Under the pieces are notes generated by a model that was not told where the DNA came from, ran no database searches, and was given only the letters and a program-made list of their open reading frames with translations. The position numbers and the translations under genes are program-made. Source: Trematomus loennbergii (taxonomy: Eukaryota; Chordata; Actinopteri; Perciformes; Nototheniidae). Taken from it: a DNA stretch of 64,000 nucleotides. The stretch's first letter is position 1, and the number at the start of each line of letters is the position of its first letter. The DNA is taken from assembly GCA_012861695.1 (NCBI GenBank), contig JAAOOA010000145.1, forward strand, positions 1-64,000, in the 5' to 3' direction. Positions 1-29,500 of this stretch are shown here, piece by piece.

Positions 1-355
1 TCTTTAAAGTAGAGACACTACATACTGATATACACCTGAACATCAGCAGGAGAGGACTCTTTAAAGTAGAGACACTACATACTGATATACACCTGAACAT
101 CAGCAGGAGAGGACTCTTTAAAGTAGAGACACTACATACTGATATACACCTGAACATCAGCAGGAGAGGACTCTTTAAAGTAGAGACACTACATACTGAT
201 ATAGACCTGAACATCAGCAGGAGAGGACTCTTTAAAGTAGAGACACTACATGCTGATATACACCTGAACATCAGCAGGAGAGGACTCTTTAAAGTAGAGA
301 CACTACATGCTGTTATACACCTGAACATCAGCAGGAGAGGACTCTTTAAATTGAA
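1..355. repeat. 57-bp minisatellite, left array
   Basis: About six head-to-tail copies of a 57-bp unit containing AGTAGAGACACTACATACTG, near identical with rare substitutions, cut by the window edge. The same unit in the opposite orientation forms the large array near 9.5-11.6 kb. It lies in the ankrd44 intron downstream of the fifth coding exon. Because 57 is a multiple of three, reading frames stay open through it; it does not code. Confidence 0.95.
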
Positions 356-391
356 CTGGTAAAACAAAACATAAATGATTGTCTGCATTAC

Positions 392-17511
<17,120 letters not shown>

Positions 17512-18055
17512 CTCTGGGTCCTCCTCTCCCCGGTGCTCGGAGCACCATGCACGGCTCCTCTCCTCTGCTCTCCCCGGGTCTCCGGTCCTCCCCCCGGGTC
17601 TCTCTGCAGCGGGGGTCGGTGCAGCAGACTACCGGTGCTCCTGCAGCCTTTTAGCGGCTTCTCTATCACACTCAGGCGGAGGGTGATGGTGCTGAAGGCC
17701 GAGAACCAGGGCCAGCAACCCGGCTCTTCTCACTCTATCCGCGGGGAAGCTGCTGCGCCGAGGCGGGTAAAGCAGGAACGATTTGACCCAAAAATAATCC
17801 AAATTTACGGGCTGCTGGTGCACGGAGCTCCCCCTTCAGACACCCCCCACAGAAGCCTCCTCCTCCCCGGTCTGCATAGCCACAAGCCTCCCGGAGAGAG
17901 AGGCTGAACTCAGCTGAGACATACAGGAAGTTGGAGCCTCTTCCTCCTCCTCCTCCTCCTCTTCCTCCTCCTCCTCCTCCTCAGATGCAGAAGTGAGGAG
18001 CAGCTTCCTCAGCATCAACAAGCAGCTCCTCCTGCTGCCCTCCTCTGGGCAACCA
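17512..18055 (-). promoter_or_regulatory. ankrd44: CpG-rich ankrd44 start region / 5' UTR
   Basis: GC- and CpG-rich compared with the AT-rich surroundings, beginning right at the ankrd44 start codon and ending at a (TCC)n tract (17937-17982). This is the expected CpG-island promoter and 5' UTR. The exact transcription start is not visible. Open frames on both strands here have no recognisable similarity and are taken as composition effects. Confidence 0.6.
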
Positions 18056-18299
18056 GGGAGGACAGTATGAAAACAACTGCAGCCTACAGAAGGAATACAA
18101 CAAAATGCATGAAAATGTATGTTGTATTTATTATTTTACACTAAAGCTACATGATATAAAAAAGAAATTGGAAATTGTATTTTCTTGTATCATTAAAAAA
18201 CCCTCAACCTTTTGAAACAACCTTTTGTTAATTATTAGATTTTCATTGACAAATAAGGGTATTTGTATTGTGTATTGGTATTTGTGTAGGGTATATTAT

Positions 18300-18525
18300 T
18301 TTCATGGAGACGCATTCCACAGATCATAAGGGAGGGAAACCGAAGAGGCTCCTCGTTGTGTCTTTTTATCCACAAGCTCACCACTGTAGGTCAGACTGAA
18401 ATATCCTAACACAACTATTGGTATGAAATTGAGTCGAGATATTAAAGACAGGATGAATTCTGCTGACTTTCAGGAAGATTTTACATGTTTTTATTCTTTC
18501 TATGGCTCTATCAGCTAATGTGAAC
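18300..18525. repeat. 260-bp direct duplication, copy A
   Basis: TTTCATGGAGACGCATTCCA through TTCTTTCTATGGCTCTATCA. Matches 20605-20862 in direct orientation with about 95% identity, apart from a 38-bp gap here. Confidence 0.85.
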
Positions 18526-18754
18526 ATGCAATGTAAAGCTATATAATCCTACATCACCTTTTCAACGCGTGAATTTCACATTATTATTATTATTACATGT
18601 GAATTTAGATTAAAAAGAAATCTACCTTCAAAGTGAAATGTCTTTAAAAGGGTTCCCCCTATTTGCTCAGTTGCATTTTGTCTCTGGTCTTTGTTACCAT
18701 TAGTATCTCTATTTGCACTCTTACACCACCGTATATATTGTAATATGCACATAC

Positions 18755-20452
18755 CCTGCTGAAAAAAACAGCATAGACCAGCTTAAGATGGTGCTGGTTT
18801 TAGCTGGTGTTAGGCTGGTTTAGTTGGTTTACCAGGCTGGTCTTGCTGGTTCAAGACCAGCCTGGTCAGCTAAACCAGCATATCCATGCTGGTCAATGCT
18901 GGTTTTAGCTGGTAGTTAAGCTGGATGCTGGTGAAGCTGGTATTTATGCTGGTCTACCAGCAGTCTTGCTGGCGAAACTGAAACAGACACAGACAGACAG
19001 AGAGGGCGGGACACGGGGGAACAGCGAGACGGCAGTGGTTGAAACAAATCAAATCAAATCAAGTTTTATTTATATAGCACATTTAAAAGCGATTTTTGGT
19101 CGAGCCAAAGTGCTGTACATGTAATAAAAACACATTACTACAATCACAATAAAAGATATATAACAGATATATACAAAACACAGGGAATAGTCAGGTGTCA
19201 TGCTCTGCTCTGACTAGAAGGCCAGGAGAAGAAGTTGTCTTTAGTGAGATTTAAAAACCCCTAGGGTCTGGGCCGACCTCACATGGAGGGGCAGAGTGTT
19301 CCAGAGCCTAGGGTCAGCTGCTGCGAAGGCTCGGTGCCCTCGGGTTTTGAGCCTGGTCTTGGGCACTACCAGCAGCAGCTGGTCAGCCGACCTTAAAGCT
19401 CTGGCTGGGGTGTAGCGCTGGAGGAGTTCGGCTATATAGGCCGGAGCCAGCCCATTTAGGGCTTTGAAAACAAATAAAAGGATTTTAAAATCAATTCTGA
19501 ACCGAACTGGAAGCCAGTGTAGTGAGGCCAGAATTGGGGCTTTTTGTGGCCAGTCAGCAAACGTGCAGCTGCGTTTTGGACTAGCTGCAGGCGTTTAATT
19601 GACGCCTGGTCCATACCCACATACAGAGCATTGCAATAGTCCAGTCTCGAGGTAACAAAGGCGTTAATAACCCTTTCTAGGTCTTTAAAATATAAATACG
19701 ACTTGGTTTTGGCCAATAGTCTTATTTAAAAAAAGCAGGATTTGACTACGGTGCTGACCTGCTTGTCGAATTGAAAAGTGCTATTGAAGGTCACTCCAAG
19801 GTTCATGACCGAGGGGAGGATGTTTTTATTGAGAGAGCCCAGAATATCAACCGGAGAGGCTGGAGGTTGGGGTCCAAAAAAGATGAATTCAGTCTTGCTC
19901 TCGTTGAGGTTGAGGAAGTTTTTGCTCAACCAGGATTTTATCTCTATCAAGCAGTCCATCAATTGCTGCAGGTTTGACATTTGCTTTGAGTGGCAGATAG
20001 ATCTGTACATCGTCGGCGTAGCAGTGGAAGGGAATATTGTGTTTAGTGAGAATTGAACCTAGGGGCAGTATGTACAGTAAAAAGAGGATGGGGCCCAGGA
20101 TAGAGCCTTGGGGAACCCCACAGGTAAGAGGGGCTTTAGCAGAGGAGAAGGCACCTATCCTTGTAATATATGTATATTCTCTAGTTTAAATAATCATACC
20201 AGTATTTAAACAATGTATGCTGGTCACCTGGAATCCTGGTAAGCTTCCAGCATGGTATATTTAATACTATTATTAAACATAAACTGGTGATAGATGGATG
20301 CTGTTTTTTTTAGCTGGCCAGGATGGCTGGTTTAGCTGGTTTAGCTGGCCAGCTAAAGTGTCCAAAACCCTCTAAACCAGCCAGGCTGGTCACCTTAGCT
20401 GGTCAGGCTGGTTGACCAGCTAAGTTGGTCTAAGCTGTTTTTTTCAGCAGGG
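18755..20452. mobile_element. TIR element (CCTGCTGAAAAAAACAGC ends) with nested LINE
   Basis: Left CCTGCTGAAAAAAACAGCAT and right CTGTTTTTTTCAGCAGG are inverted partners. The body is made of AGCTGGTTTAGCTGGT-type GC-skewed repeats, a common teleost non-autonomous element. A LINE fragment occupies 19045-20165. Confidence 0.8.
19045..20165 (-). mobile_element. L2/CR1-like LINE fragment with reverse transcriptase motifs
   Basis: Read on the minus strand. A continuous frame near 20130-19985 gives [16 protein letters not shown] and [12 protein letters not shown], the RT motifs including the catalytic YADD. After a frameshift it continues [35 protein letters not shown], then VINAFVTSRLDYCNALYVGM and LQLVQNAAARLLTG. 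It is 5' truncated, has frameshifts, and ends in a (GATTT)n-type tail at 19045-19065. Inactive copy. Typical of CR1/L2-clade ORF2. Confidence 0.85.
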
Positions 20453-20456
20453 ATCT

Positions 20457-20458
<2 letters not shown>

Positions 20459-20547
<89 letters not shown>

Positions 20548-20553
20548 ACACAA

Positions 20554-20596
<43 letters not shown>
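20459..20596. repeat. (CA)n microsatellite
   Basis: CA tract with CCACA and CAACA breaks, abutting the right TIR of the preceding element. Confidence 0.95.
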
Positions 20597-20604
20597 ATGT
20601 ATAT

Positions 20605-20862
20605 TTCATGGAGACGCATTCCAAAGATCACAAGGGAGGGAAACCGAAGAGGCTCCTCGTTGTGTCTTGGAGATGAAAAGATTTAAAAAAACTTCAAGAT
20701 GCTTTTTATCCACAAGCTCACCACTGTAGGTCAGACTGAAATATCCTAAACAACTATTGGTATGAAATGAGTCGAGATATTGAAGATAGGATGAATTCTG
20801 CTGACTTTCAGGAAGATTTTACATGTTTATTCTTTCTATGGCTCTATCAGCTAAAGTGAAAA
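20605..20862. repeat. 260-bp direct duplication, copy B
   Basis: Second copy of the block at 18300-18525. It carries an extra 38 bp (GGAGATGAAAAGATTTAAAA region) and is probably the fuller copy. Confidence 0.85.
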
Positions 20863-21177
20863 TTATTTCCATTACAATGTCACTGTCACAAAAATGACTT
20901 TCCCCCAGGATGAATATAGTATAGTGTTTGTCCTGAGTTACAGATATTAAACTGAGTTGGTGTATAAACATTATACCTGCTAAACATCAGCATGTTAGCT
21001 TGTTAGCATGTTAGCCTCTCACAGCTACCATCATCACATGATAAATTGATGCATTCAACAAATGAGCCACCCAGCAGCAGAACATGTGACCCGGGTCAGA
21101 GGAGCTGCAGCTCAACCAAATGTGAGTAATGCTGAGCCATAAATACTTTACAGGCTGTAGAGTAAACTATCTATTAA

Positions 21178-21213
21178 ACACACACACACACACACACACA
21201 CACAACAACACAC

Positions 21214-21301
<88 letters not shown>

Positions 21302-21326
21302 ACACTCACACACACACACACACATA
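21178..21326. repeat. (CA)n microsatellite
   Basis: CA tract with CAACA and CTCACA breaks. Confidence 0.95.
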
Positions 21327-21414
21327 CCATGTATACATCACTTCAGGGGACATTACATTGACTTACATGCATTTCCTGGAGACTTATCCTAACCTTAACC
21401 ATAACCAACACATG

Positions 21415-21452
21415 CCTAACCCTAACCCTAACCCTAACCCTAACCCTAACCA
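21415..21452. repeat. interstitial telomere-like (CCCTAA)n
   Basis: Five to six perfect CCCTAA units, flanked by CTTATCCTAACCTTAACC and by CA tracts on both sides. Too short to be a fusion scar; part of a CA-associated dispersed element also seen inverted near 7.98 kb. Confidence 0.9.
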
Positions 21453-21561
21453 AGTCTTCACCCTAAAATTAATGATTCCATTTTGTCCCCATAAGGGAGG
21501 CGAGTCCCCACACGTGACTGTGTAAACTGATTGATGTCCCCACAAGTATAGTAATGCTAGG

Positions 21562-21706
<145 letters not shown>

Positions 21707-21960
21707 CAGTAAGTAGACGAATACGCTTCTGGTTTTTAAGGCAACGCAAGTATATTATATACACATTTCAACAACAAGGCAATTCAAAGTGCTTTACAAT
21801 AAAAAATTAAAACCATTAGGACAAAAGAAACACGTTATAAAATCACATTGAAATACAAAAAAATCGAAGTTAATACACATTAAAACAAGATAACGTAGAA
21901 TAAGCCCAGTGTGAGATATTAATAGTTATGTGATTTATTTAAAAAGGATTCCCTTCTGCT

Positions 21961-21981
21961 CACACACACACACACACACAC

Positions 21982-22075
<94 letters not shown>

Positions 22076-22077
22076 CT
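21961..22077. repeat. (CA)n microsatellite
   Basis: CA tract with CAACA and CCACA breaks. Confidence 0.95.
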
Positions 22078-22079
22078 CT

Positions 22080-23005
22080 TCCTCCAGTTATGTCAGGGTA
22101 ATCTGGGTCAAAGCGTGAAGCTGGCTGCAGCAGTGTGTGGGGGGGAGGTTTTTTCCACTGTGTGTCTGTGAGCGCTCATGCATGCTTCTGCCAGTGGCTC
22201 CCATTCATTCCTCCTCTGTGTGATGGAGGGGTGACACTGGAGGTGGTGGACAGAAACTAATTACATTTACTCAGGTTCTGAACTTAGGTAGTTCAGAACC
22301 TGAGGTTGTAGCTTTACTTGTGCATTAAAATGTATTTGTTCTGAGTGTTTTAACATATATATCTTTATACAACTTGTGTTTTCATATCACAAACTTGATT
22401 TCGCTCCTTGGAGTTTCTTACATACGGTCATTTTGGTACCATGTATAGTCTTTAGCCACATGGTAGAAATGTTCTTTTAATCGAATAAAGCACATTGTTA
22501 TTTTTTGAAGTCCCATATGTTTAAAAATACATTTGAATATTCGTAAGAGATTTAAACAGATTCAAGATTCAAGGCTTTATTGTCATGTGCACATTAGCTA
22601 CAGTGCAGATATCGGTGTCTAATAGTCTTATGGCCTGTGGGATGAAACTGTCTCTGAGTCAAATGGATAATTTCATATAAGGTGGGCTTGTGTTACATTT
22701 AATATAGGTAAGTGGGATTGGTTGTTGTAAAAACAGTAGTACAACATCAAAATGCCATTGTTATGTTCACCTGTACGTCTCCTTTTGGTGAGACCCCCCC
22801 ACTCTCCTTCTGTTTCTTTCTTTGGTTTCGTTTTTTTTTTTAATTGTAGTTTATTTAACATTTAAAATGAATTAAGCTTGAAGCACACATCAGTTTCTAC
22901 AAGCAGTCTGTGGCAGGAAACTGAACTGAACTCAGAGATGTGCCTCCATTATGTCAGACTGAGTTCAGTGCATGATGTGAGGAATGAGTTCATGCTAAAG
23001 GAGGC
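22080..23005. other. intergenic, nothing recognised
   Basis: Includes a short AGATTCAAGGCTTTATTGTC piece (LINE-tail-like, near 22565). No gene supported. Confidence 0.5.
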
Positions 23006-23009
23006 CAAC

Positions 23010-23045
23010 AAACACACACACACACACACACACACAACACACACA

Positions 23046-23135
<90 letters not shown>

Positions 23136-23144
23136 CAAACACAC
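23010..23144. repeat. (CA)n microsatellite
   Basis: CA tract with CAACA and CCCACA breaks. Confidence 0.95.
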
Positions 23145-23374
23145 TCCCTACTTTATCTGGTTGTTGTGTCTCTGCAGGAAGATAAGGAGGATCCTGCCTA
23201 ACAACAGAAGTTAACCCTAAAGATTCAGTTATGAATATTGAATGCTAGCGTGCTCTCCCTGTGTTTGTGAAATGACTAATTAAATACACTTTTAAAGTCC
23301 ACTTTTTACCTCTACTCTTCTACAACTCAGAGTAAAAAATATGTATTTTTTTACTGCAATACAATTAATTAATT

Positions 23375-23630
23375 TACACACGGCATCTATTGCACGTCTG
23401 TCCGTCCTGGGAGAGGGATCCCTCCTCTGTTGCTCTCCCTGAGGTTTCTCCCACTCCCCTTTAAACTGTGGGGTTTCTCTGGAAGTGTTTCCTTGTACGA
23501 TGTGAGGGTCTAAGGACAGAGGGTGTCGTATTGTCATACTGATATTCTGTACAAACTGTGAAGTCCACTGAGACAAATGTAACATTTGTGATATTGGGCT
23601 ATATAAACATTGATTGATTGATTGATAATT
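23375..23630 (+). mobile_element. LINE 3' tail, copy 2
   Basis: Same tail as 13.25-13.54 kb (CATCTATTGCACGTCTGTCC through GGGCTATATAAACATTGATT), same orientation, extreme 5' truncation. Confidence 0.8.
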
Positions 23631-23755
23631 GAGCGCTTTAGTTACTTTACAAACTAAGAATTATTGGGAACTTGTTTTAGTATTTTTTATGGAAACACAT
23701 TTTATGGTTCGACCTTCTCCATTGTTAAGATTTAGTCTTTTGCTTTTATTGTTAC

Positions 23756-23945
23756 ATATTACATTACATTACATGTCACTTGTTAGACGCTTTTATCCAA
23801 AGCGACTTACATACTCAATACTGTGGGCAATCCCCACAGGAGCACTTTGGGGTGAAGTGTCTCAGGGACACAACGACATGCTGACTGCAGTGGGGTTTGA
23901 ACCTGTGCTCCCTGATCCGAACACCAACACACAACCCACTGCGCC
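23756..23945. repeat. dispersed repeat, copy 2 (ACATTACATGTCACTTGTTAG type)
   Basis: Direct-orientation partner of 2333-2522; contains AGACGCTTTTATCCAAAGCG. Confidence 0.8.
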
Positions 23946-24061
23946 CCACCTCATATATTCTCATTATCATTTTGAGGTTTGAAACAATGTGAAGGTGTCA
24001 CCTTTGATAATTGCGATGGACTTAATCACAGTTTATAGAATGAATACAAACCAAATAAACA

Positions 24062-24318
24062 ATTGATTAAATTAGAAAACGTCCCTCTTGTCTGTGCACA
24101 TATATGTGTAAAAAAACACGATCTATATGGCCGGCGCTCCCATGATATTATTCAGATGTTGGTTCCCAAAGTTAGAACAGATCTAGGGAAAAAAGTCTTT
24201 AAATATGCTTCCCCTTCTGCCTGGAATAATCAGATTGATCACTACTGGGGAGTTAAAGTCCATTTGAAAAGGACAGAGAACAGAATACTCTTGGTCCATG
24301 TCATTGCTCTTATCCCCT
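24062..24318 (+). mobile_element. LINE ORF2 C-terminal fragment
   Basis: Open frame with [20 protein letters not shown] then ASPSAWNN, the typical C-terminal part of fish LINE ORF2 proteins. A diverged relative lies at 43.3-43.46 kb. Confidence 0.65.
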
Positions 24319-24744
24319 AATTAAGTCGTTTTAACATTGTGCCACTTTTTATGCTTTATAACTTGAGTATTTCCATGTTATGCTACTGTGTACTTCTACT
24401 TTTCCTCCACTACATGTATTTAATACCTTTAGTTACTTCACAGATGTGGATGAATGATGTGAAATATAATCAAGTGTTAAATCAGACGTTAGTTCCACCT
24501 GGAGTAAATCCACAAGCTACCCTGCAGTATACAAAGTCATTCAAACTAGCTGCACCTTTACCAGCTTTGAGAACACTTTCATGATCAATCATTATAAAAC
24601 ATATCATATATATTATTCTGAAATGGACCAATCTGCACAATGACTACTTTTACTGTCGCTACTTTAACTATATTTTGATGAGAATACTTTTCTACTTTAC
24701 TTGAGGAACATTTGAATGCAGGACTTTTACTGAAATAGAGTATT

Positions 24745-25775
24745 CCTACACTCTGGTACTTCTACTTTTACTCAAGTACAAGATCTGAGTACTTTACTTT
24801 TACTGAAGTACAAGATCTGAGTACTTCTACTCTTACTCAAGTACAAGATCTGAGTACTTCTACTTTTACTGAAGTACAAGATCTGAGTACTTCTACTCTT
24901 ACTCAAGTACAAGATCTGAGTACTTCTACTTTTACTGAAGTACAGGATCAGAGTACTTCTACTTTTACTGAAGTAAGGATCAGAGTACTTCTACTTTTAC
25001 TGAAGTACAGGATCAGAGTACTTCTACTCTTACTCAAGTACAAGATCTGAGTACTTCTACTTTTACTGAAGTACAAGATCTGAGTACTTCTACTCTTACT
25101 CAAGTACAAGATCTGAGTACTTCTACTGAAGTACAAGATCTGAGTACTTCTACTCTTACTCAAGTACAAGATCCGAGTACTTCTACTTTTACTGAAGTAC
25201 AAGATCTGAGTACTTCTACTCTTACTCAAGTACAAGATCTGAGTACTTCTACTTTTACTGAAGTACAGGATCGGAGTACTTCTTTTACTCAAGTACAAGA
25301 CCTGAGTACTTCTACTTTTACTCAAGTACAAGACCTGAGTACTTCTACTTTTACTCAAGTACAAGATCTGAGTACTTCTACTCTTACTGAAGTACAAGAC
25401 CTGAGTACTTCTACTTTTACTGAAGTACAAGATCTGAGTACTTCTACTTTTACTCAAGTACAAGATCTGAGTACTTCTACTTTTACTGAAGTACAAGATC
25501 TGAGTACTTCTACTTTTACTCAAGTACAGATCAGAGTACTTTACTCAAGTACAAGATCTGAGTACTTCTACTCTTACTCAAGTACAAGATCTGAGTACTT
25601 CTACTTTTACTCAAGTACAAGATTGAGTACTTCTACTTTTACTGAAGTACAGATCTGAGTACTTCTACTTTTACTCAAGTACAAGATCTGAGTACTTCTA
25701 CTTTTACTCAAGTACAAGATCTGAGTACTTCTACTTTACTCAAGTACAAGATCTGAGTACTTCTACTTTTACCGT
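24745..25775. repeat. 33-bp minisatellite (about 31 copies)
   Basis: Unit GAGTACTTCTACTTTTACTG then AAGTACAAGATCT, alternating ACTGAAG and ACTCAAG versions. The flanks repeat CGCTACTTTAACTATATTTT on both sides (24650 and 25773). It lies just downstream of the sf3b1 poly(A) region and gives false 11-residue-periodic frames. Confidence 0.95.
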
Positions 25776-25938
25776 CGCTACTTTAACTATATTTTGATAA
25801 TACTTTTGTACAAAACAGTGATTTTAGTAATTAGTTTCCATTCCCTTTTGTATAATCTAAATGTAATGAATGTGTAGCTCAAGATATAAGAAAATAAAAA
25901 CTTATCGACACAGAAATTGAAGTTTTATACACAAACAT

Positions 25939-26378
25939 TTTATTCGGTTAAATAAAGCAACAATCTAGTAAAGACATAGTTGTGAAAGGAGGAGAGGGCT
26001 GTGTGTAAAGAGAGCAGGCGGTACAGAGGCCTTTCATTACACAAAACAAATGGAAATATTTAAAACATCGTGATGACTTCCCCAAATCAAGGCTCCTCCG
26101 ACCTCGGACATTCCTCACAAGGAACACTCAAAAAAACAAAACAATGAAACATACAGACTCTACAATGTTCCTTTTATTCTCCTAGGTTCATGCTAGCTTT
26201 TCAAATCAGACGATGGAGAGAGTTGCACGAAGCAGCGGCTGAATGTTGGGAAATATGACAGTTGCTAAATTAAAACCGACTCAGTTCTGGACCGAGAGTA
26301 GAGACGATATTGGACATTAACAGTGTGGAAGAGAGAGAGGGGGGGGGGGGGGGAGCAGATCATGTGATTTTTATTTAT
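25939..26378 (-). other. sf3b1: sf3b1 3' UTR with poly(A) signal
   Basis: On the minus strand, AATAAA at 25944-25939 lies about 435 bases after the stop codon (26381-26379). No closer canonical signal stands out. A (G)n run at 26340-26353 of the plus strand lies in the UTR. Confidence 0.55.
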
Positions 26379-26537
26379 TTACAAGGCGTAGTCCAGCTCG
26401 TAGCGGACGTACGCGTTCTTCTCGTCGTTGTAGACCTGGGGGTAGTGAGCGATCAGGGCGTCCTGCGAGCCGATGTAAATGGAGTTGTAGATCTTCCAGT
26501 AGACGTCTCGCACCTTCCTGGCCGGGTGGAACAAACC
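26379..26537 (-). CDS. sf3b1: sf3b1 exon 24 (last)
   Basis: Encodes [35 protein letters not shown] and the C-terminus [10 protein letters not shown], then TAA at 26381-26379. Acceptor TTGTCTTCAG. Confidence 0.97.
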   Translation of the reverse strand, partial: GLFHPARKVRDVYWKIYNSIYIGSQDALIAHYPQVYNDEKNAYVRYELDYAL

Positions 26538-29500
26538 CTGAAGACAAAAGATTATTCAGTTAGTTTTAAATCATTTCTGTAACAATTATAACTTTGAATT
26601 GAAGTGATTGCTGTCAAATCTTGCTCTCTGGGACCTTATGATGAAATATTATTCATGTGTGGCTTTCTTAGGAAAAGTGAAGAGATAACATGGCGATGGA
26701 CTTATTGTAACCATGCCGACTATCTCGCTAGATTTAGAGGATTTGGAGATAGCTACTTTCATTGAAACAGTTTTTATTTTTGTTGAATACATTTGTTTAC
26801 TCATGCTGTACTTTTCCTAATTTAACAGTTATTGGAAACAAAAAATACAACTAATTGAGTACGTTTTGAATTTTTCTTTTTAGGTTATCATCGCTTAGTC
26901 TTTTAAAAATATGGCAAAAAAAGTACTTAAAGACCAGAGCTCAAAATGACTCAATTTGGTTATTTTGACCAATCAATTCGCACAAAAAAAAAAAATGGTT
27001 TTAAGAAGACATTTTGAGATCCCATTACAAGAAAAGGTTGGTATTGGTAGATAACTAATTATCAACCCTAATATGTACTAAAAAGGAATGTATTTGACAA
27101 ATCCATAGACTTTTTTATTTGTCAATTTAATGTGTAATTTCTCTTTTGAGGGACTTTTAAAAATTTTTGAGGCTAAAAAGGTGGTGTATAGTGGTTATAA
27201 AGGACAGTATTATTCTAATAATTATTACAAAACAGTTGATAACAATCTAGCAGTGTTAAACATTTCTCCTCACCTGTAAGCAGTACTGCAGCATGCGGCA
27301 GGGCCCGATGGCGACCCGGAGACCCTCGAGGGCCCCCATCACCGCCTGGATGACGTGAGGAGACGTCTCGAACACGTTGGGCCACACGTAGTTCAGGAGG
27401 TGGTTCAGAGAATCCTCACACCCGAACCCATAGACCCCCAGAGACATGTGCTGCACCACTGCACTGGCCGTCTGTCGGTGGACCAGATCTCTGCGGGAGG
27501 AGGACCAGGAGGACAGGTGTTAGTGTCTTTATAAACCAGGAGCTCCATGTTTAGTTAAAGGAGAGACACGACAGGTACATCTGAATATAGTAATACAGAT
27601 AACTATTTGTTGACATATTAGTCAAAGGGGGATTTTAATATCTCTTCATCCATACTATATATCATAAAAACATTCATTCAGGTCGTGAATGATATGTATG
27701 CAAAGCTGGACAGTTAGGTGTATGCACTTCCAACTCAACTAATTTTGAGAACATTTTCATTATTAAACTCATACATTGTGCAGACACTACAGGTAACAGT
27801 TAAAAAATCTTAACCAATAGATCAACATGAAACGTTCCAGTTCATTATGACATTAAGACTATTTGTTTTAGTATTACAAGGGTCCGAAATGTATTGTTTG
27901 AACGTGTTAATTCTGGATGTCTTTCTTTCCACTGGTCGGAAATAAGACCGGTTAAGAAAAGTAAATAAACCAAGCTCTTAAAATTGAGTGCATGGAAAAA
28001 TGTGTTTGGGTATGACATGGTATGAATCTCACCTGTCCATGAGAGCGTCTTCCAGCAGCGGGGTGACGGCGTAGATGTAATCTTTGCCCATCTCTCCGAT
28101 GTACTCGAACAGGAAGGAGAGGGACTTCAGGACGCCGTTCTGCACGTTCAGCTCCGGCACGCGGTACTCGTTCATGAGCGCCGGCAGCACGGTGAACGGA
28201 GAGCAGGTCTCAGCCACGATGGCGATGGCTACCGTCGTACAAACTCTGTTCTGACGCTCCTGAACCTTCAGGTTGTTCAGCAGAGTGGCCAACACATCGT
28301 GAGGGCTGAAGGGGAGAGGAGGGAAAAGTGTTAGGAGAGATATGTCTGAGAATAGTTTGGTGGAAATAATCAATAGAGCATCATAGGGTTCTGCAGCAAG
28401 TTGAATGAAAGATTTATTGGCATATAAAATGCAAAATAAATGTGTTTTACAATCAAATAAAGTATGAAAATGTAAGGGGATTCTAGTTGGGAAGACATGG
28501 CCGACATTCAATAAGAATAAATCTAAAATCACAGTTTTTAGTGTCAAATACGGGGTTGGAGTAATAAGAAAAACAAAACAAGGGTGGATAAACTCCGGTT
28601 TCTCGTTATATTATACGCATGACTTATATAAAGTACATTTCCCTCACGTTAGTTACCCTGAACATGAAAATCAATACGGAGCATTATAGGGTTTCTGCAG
28701 GCGTCAGAAAGTTGAATTTAAGTTTTTATTGGCACTTAAAATGCATTTTATAAACTGTTTAATGATCACACAAAGTATTGACATGTGAGGAATACTAATA
28801 TGCATGCAAACCAAGCATAGTGCAAATGTTAGTCTTTACTTAATTCAACTAAAGGATATCTGAAAGCTGGAAGGAGACATTCAAGATTTTTGTTAATGAG
28901 TTCAGCTTACGTTTTTTTTTATACATTTAGACCTTTCTGTCTTGTATGAAACTCATAAAAAAAGGCTTCAGAACAATAAACCTAAATAAATAAACCAATA
29001 AATACAAAAAGATAGTGATGAAAGTCTTGTTGAAACTCACCCGATAGCTTTGGCGATGTAACCGAACGTGTTCACAGTCGCTCTGCGGATCGCTTTCTTG
29101 TGAGCCTTCAGCAGCTCCAGCAGCTCGAAACAAATCCTCATCCACTCTCTGGCCGACACGTACTCCGCACCCCTACAATAAACACGACAAGTTAGCAAAC
29201 ATATATTAAAGGTCCCCCATTATACTGTTCTTCATTAATATATTACAGGTCTCAGATATACACAGAGCCCGTCTCTGATTGGCTGAAACACCAAACAGAT
29301 CATTGCAGCATTACCCATAATCCCCTCTGTTTCAGCCCTGTTTCCAAAGTGCTGATTCTCTGTCTGTTACTTTAGATGAAAATAAGGAGCCCCTCCCCAC
29401 GCCCCTCTGAGAGAGATTTGGTTACAAAGAACACAATGGTGCTCTAGGAGGAGATTCAGGTGATAAGGTGGGGGGGGTTACCTTGGTTGCTGATTGGCTA

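Noticed and set aside
21415..21452. Ancient telomere fusion site
   Set aside because: Only 38 bp, embedded in a CA-associated dispersed element with an inverted partner.
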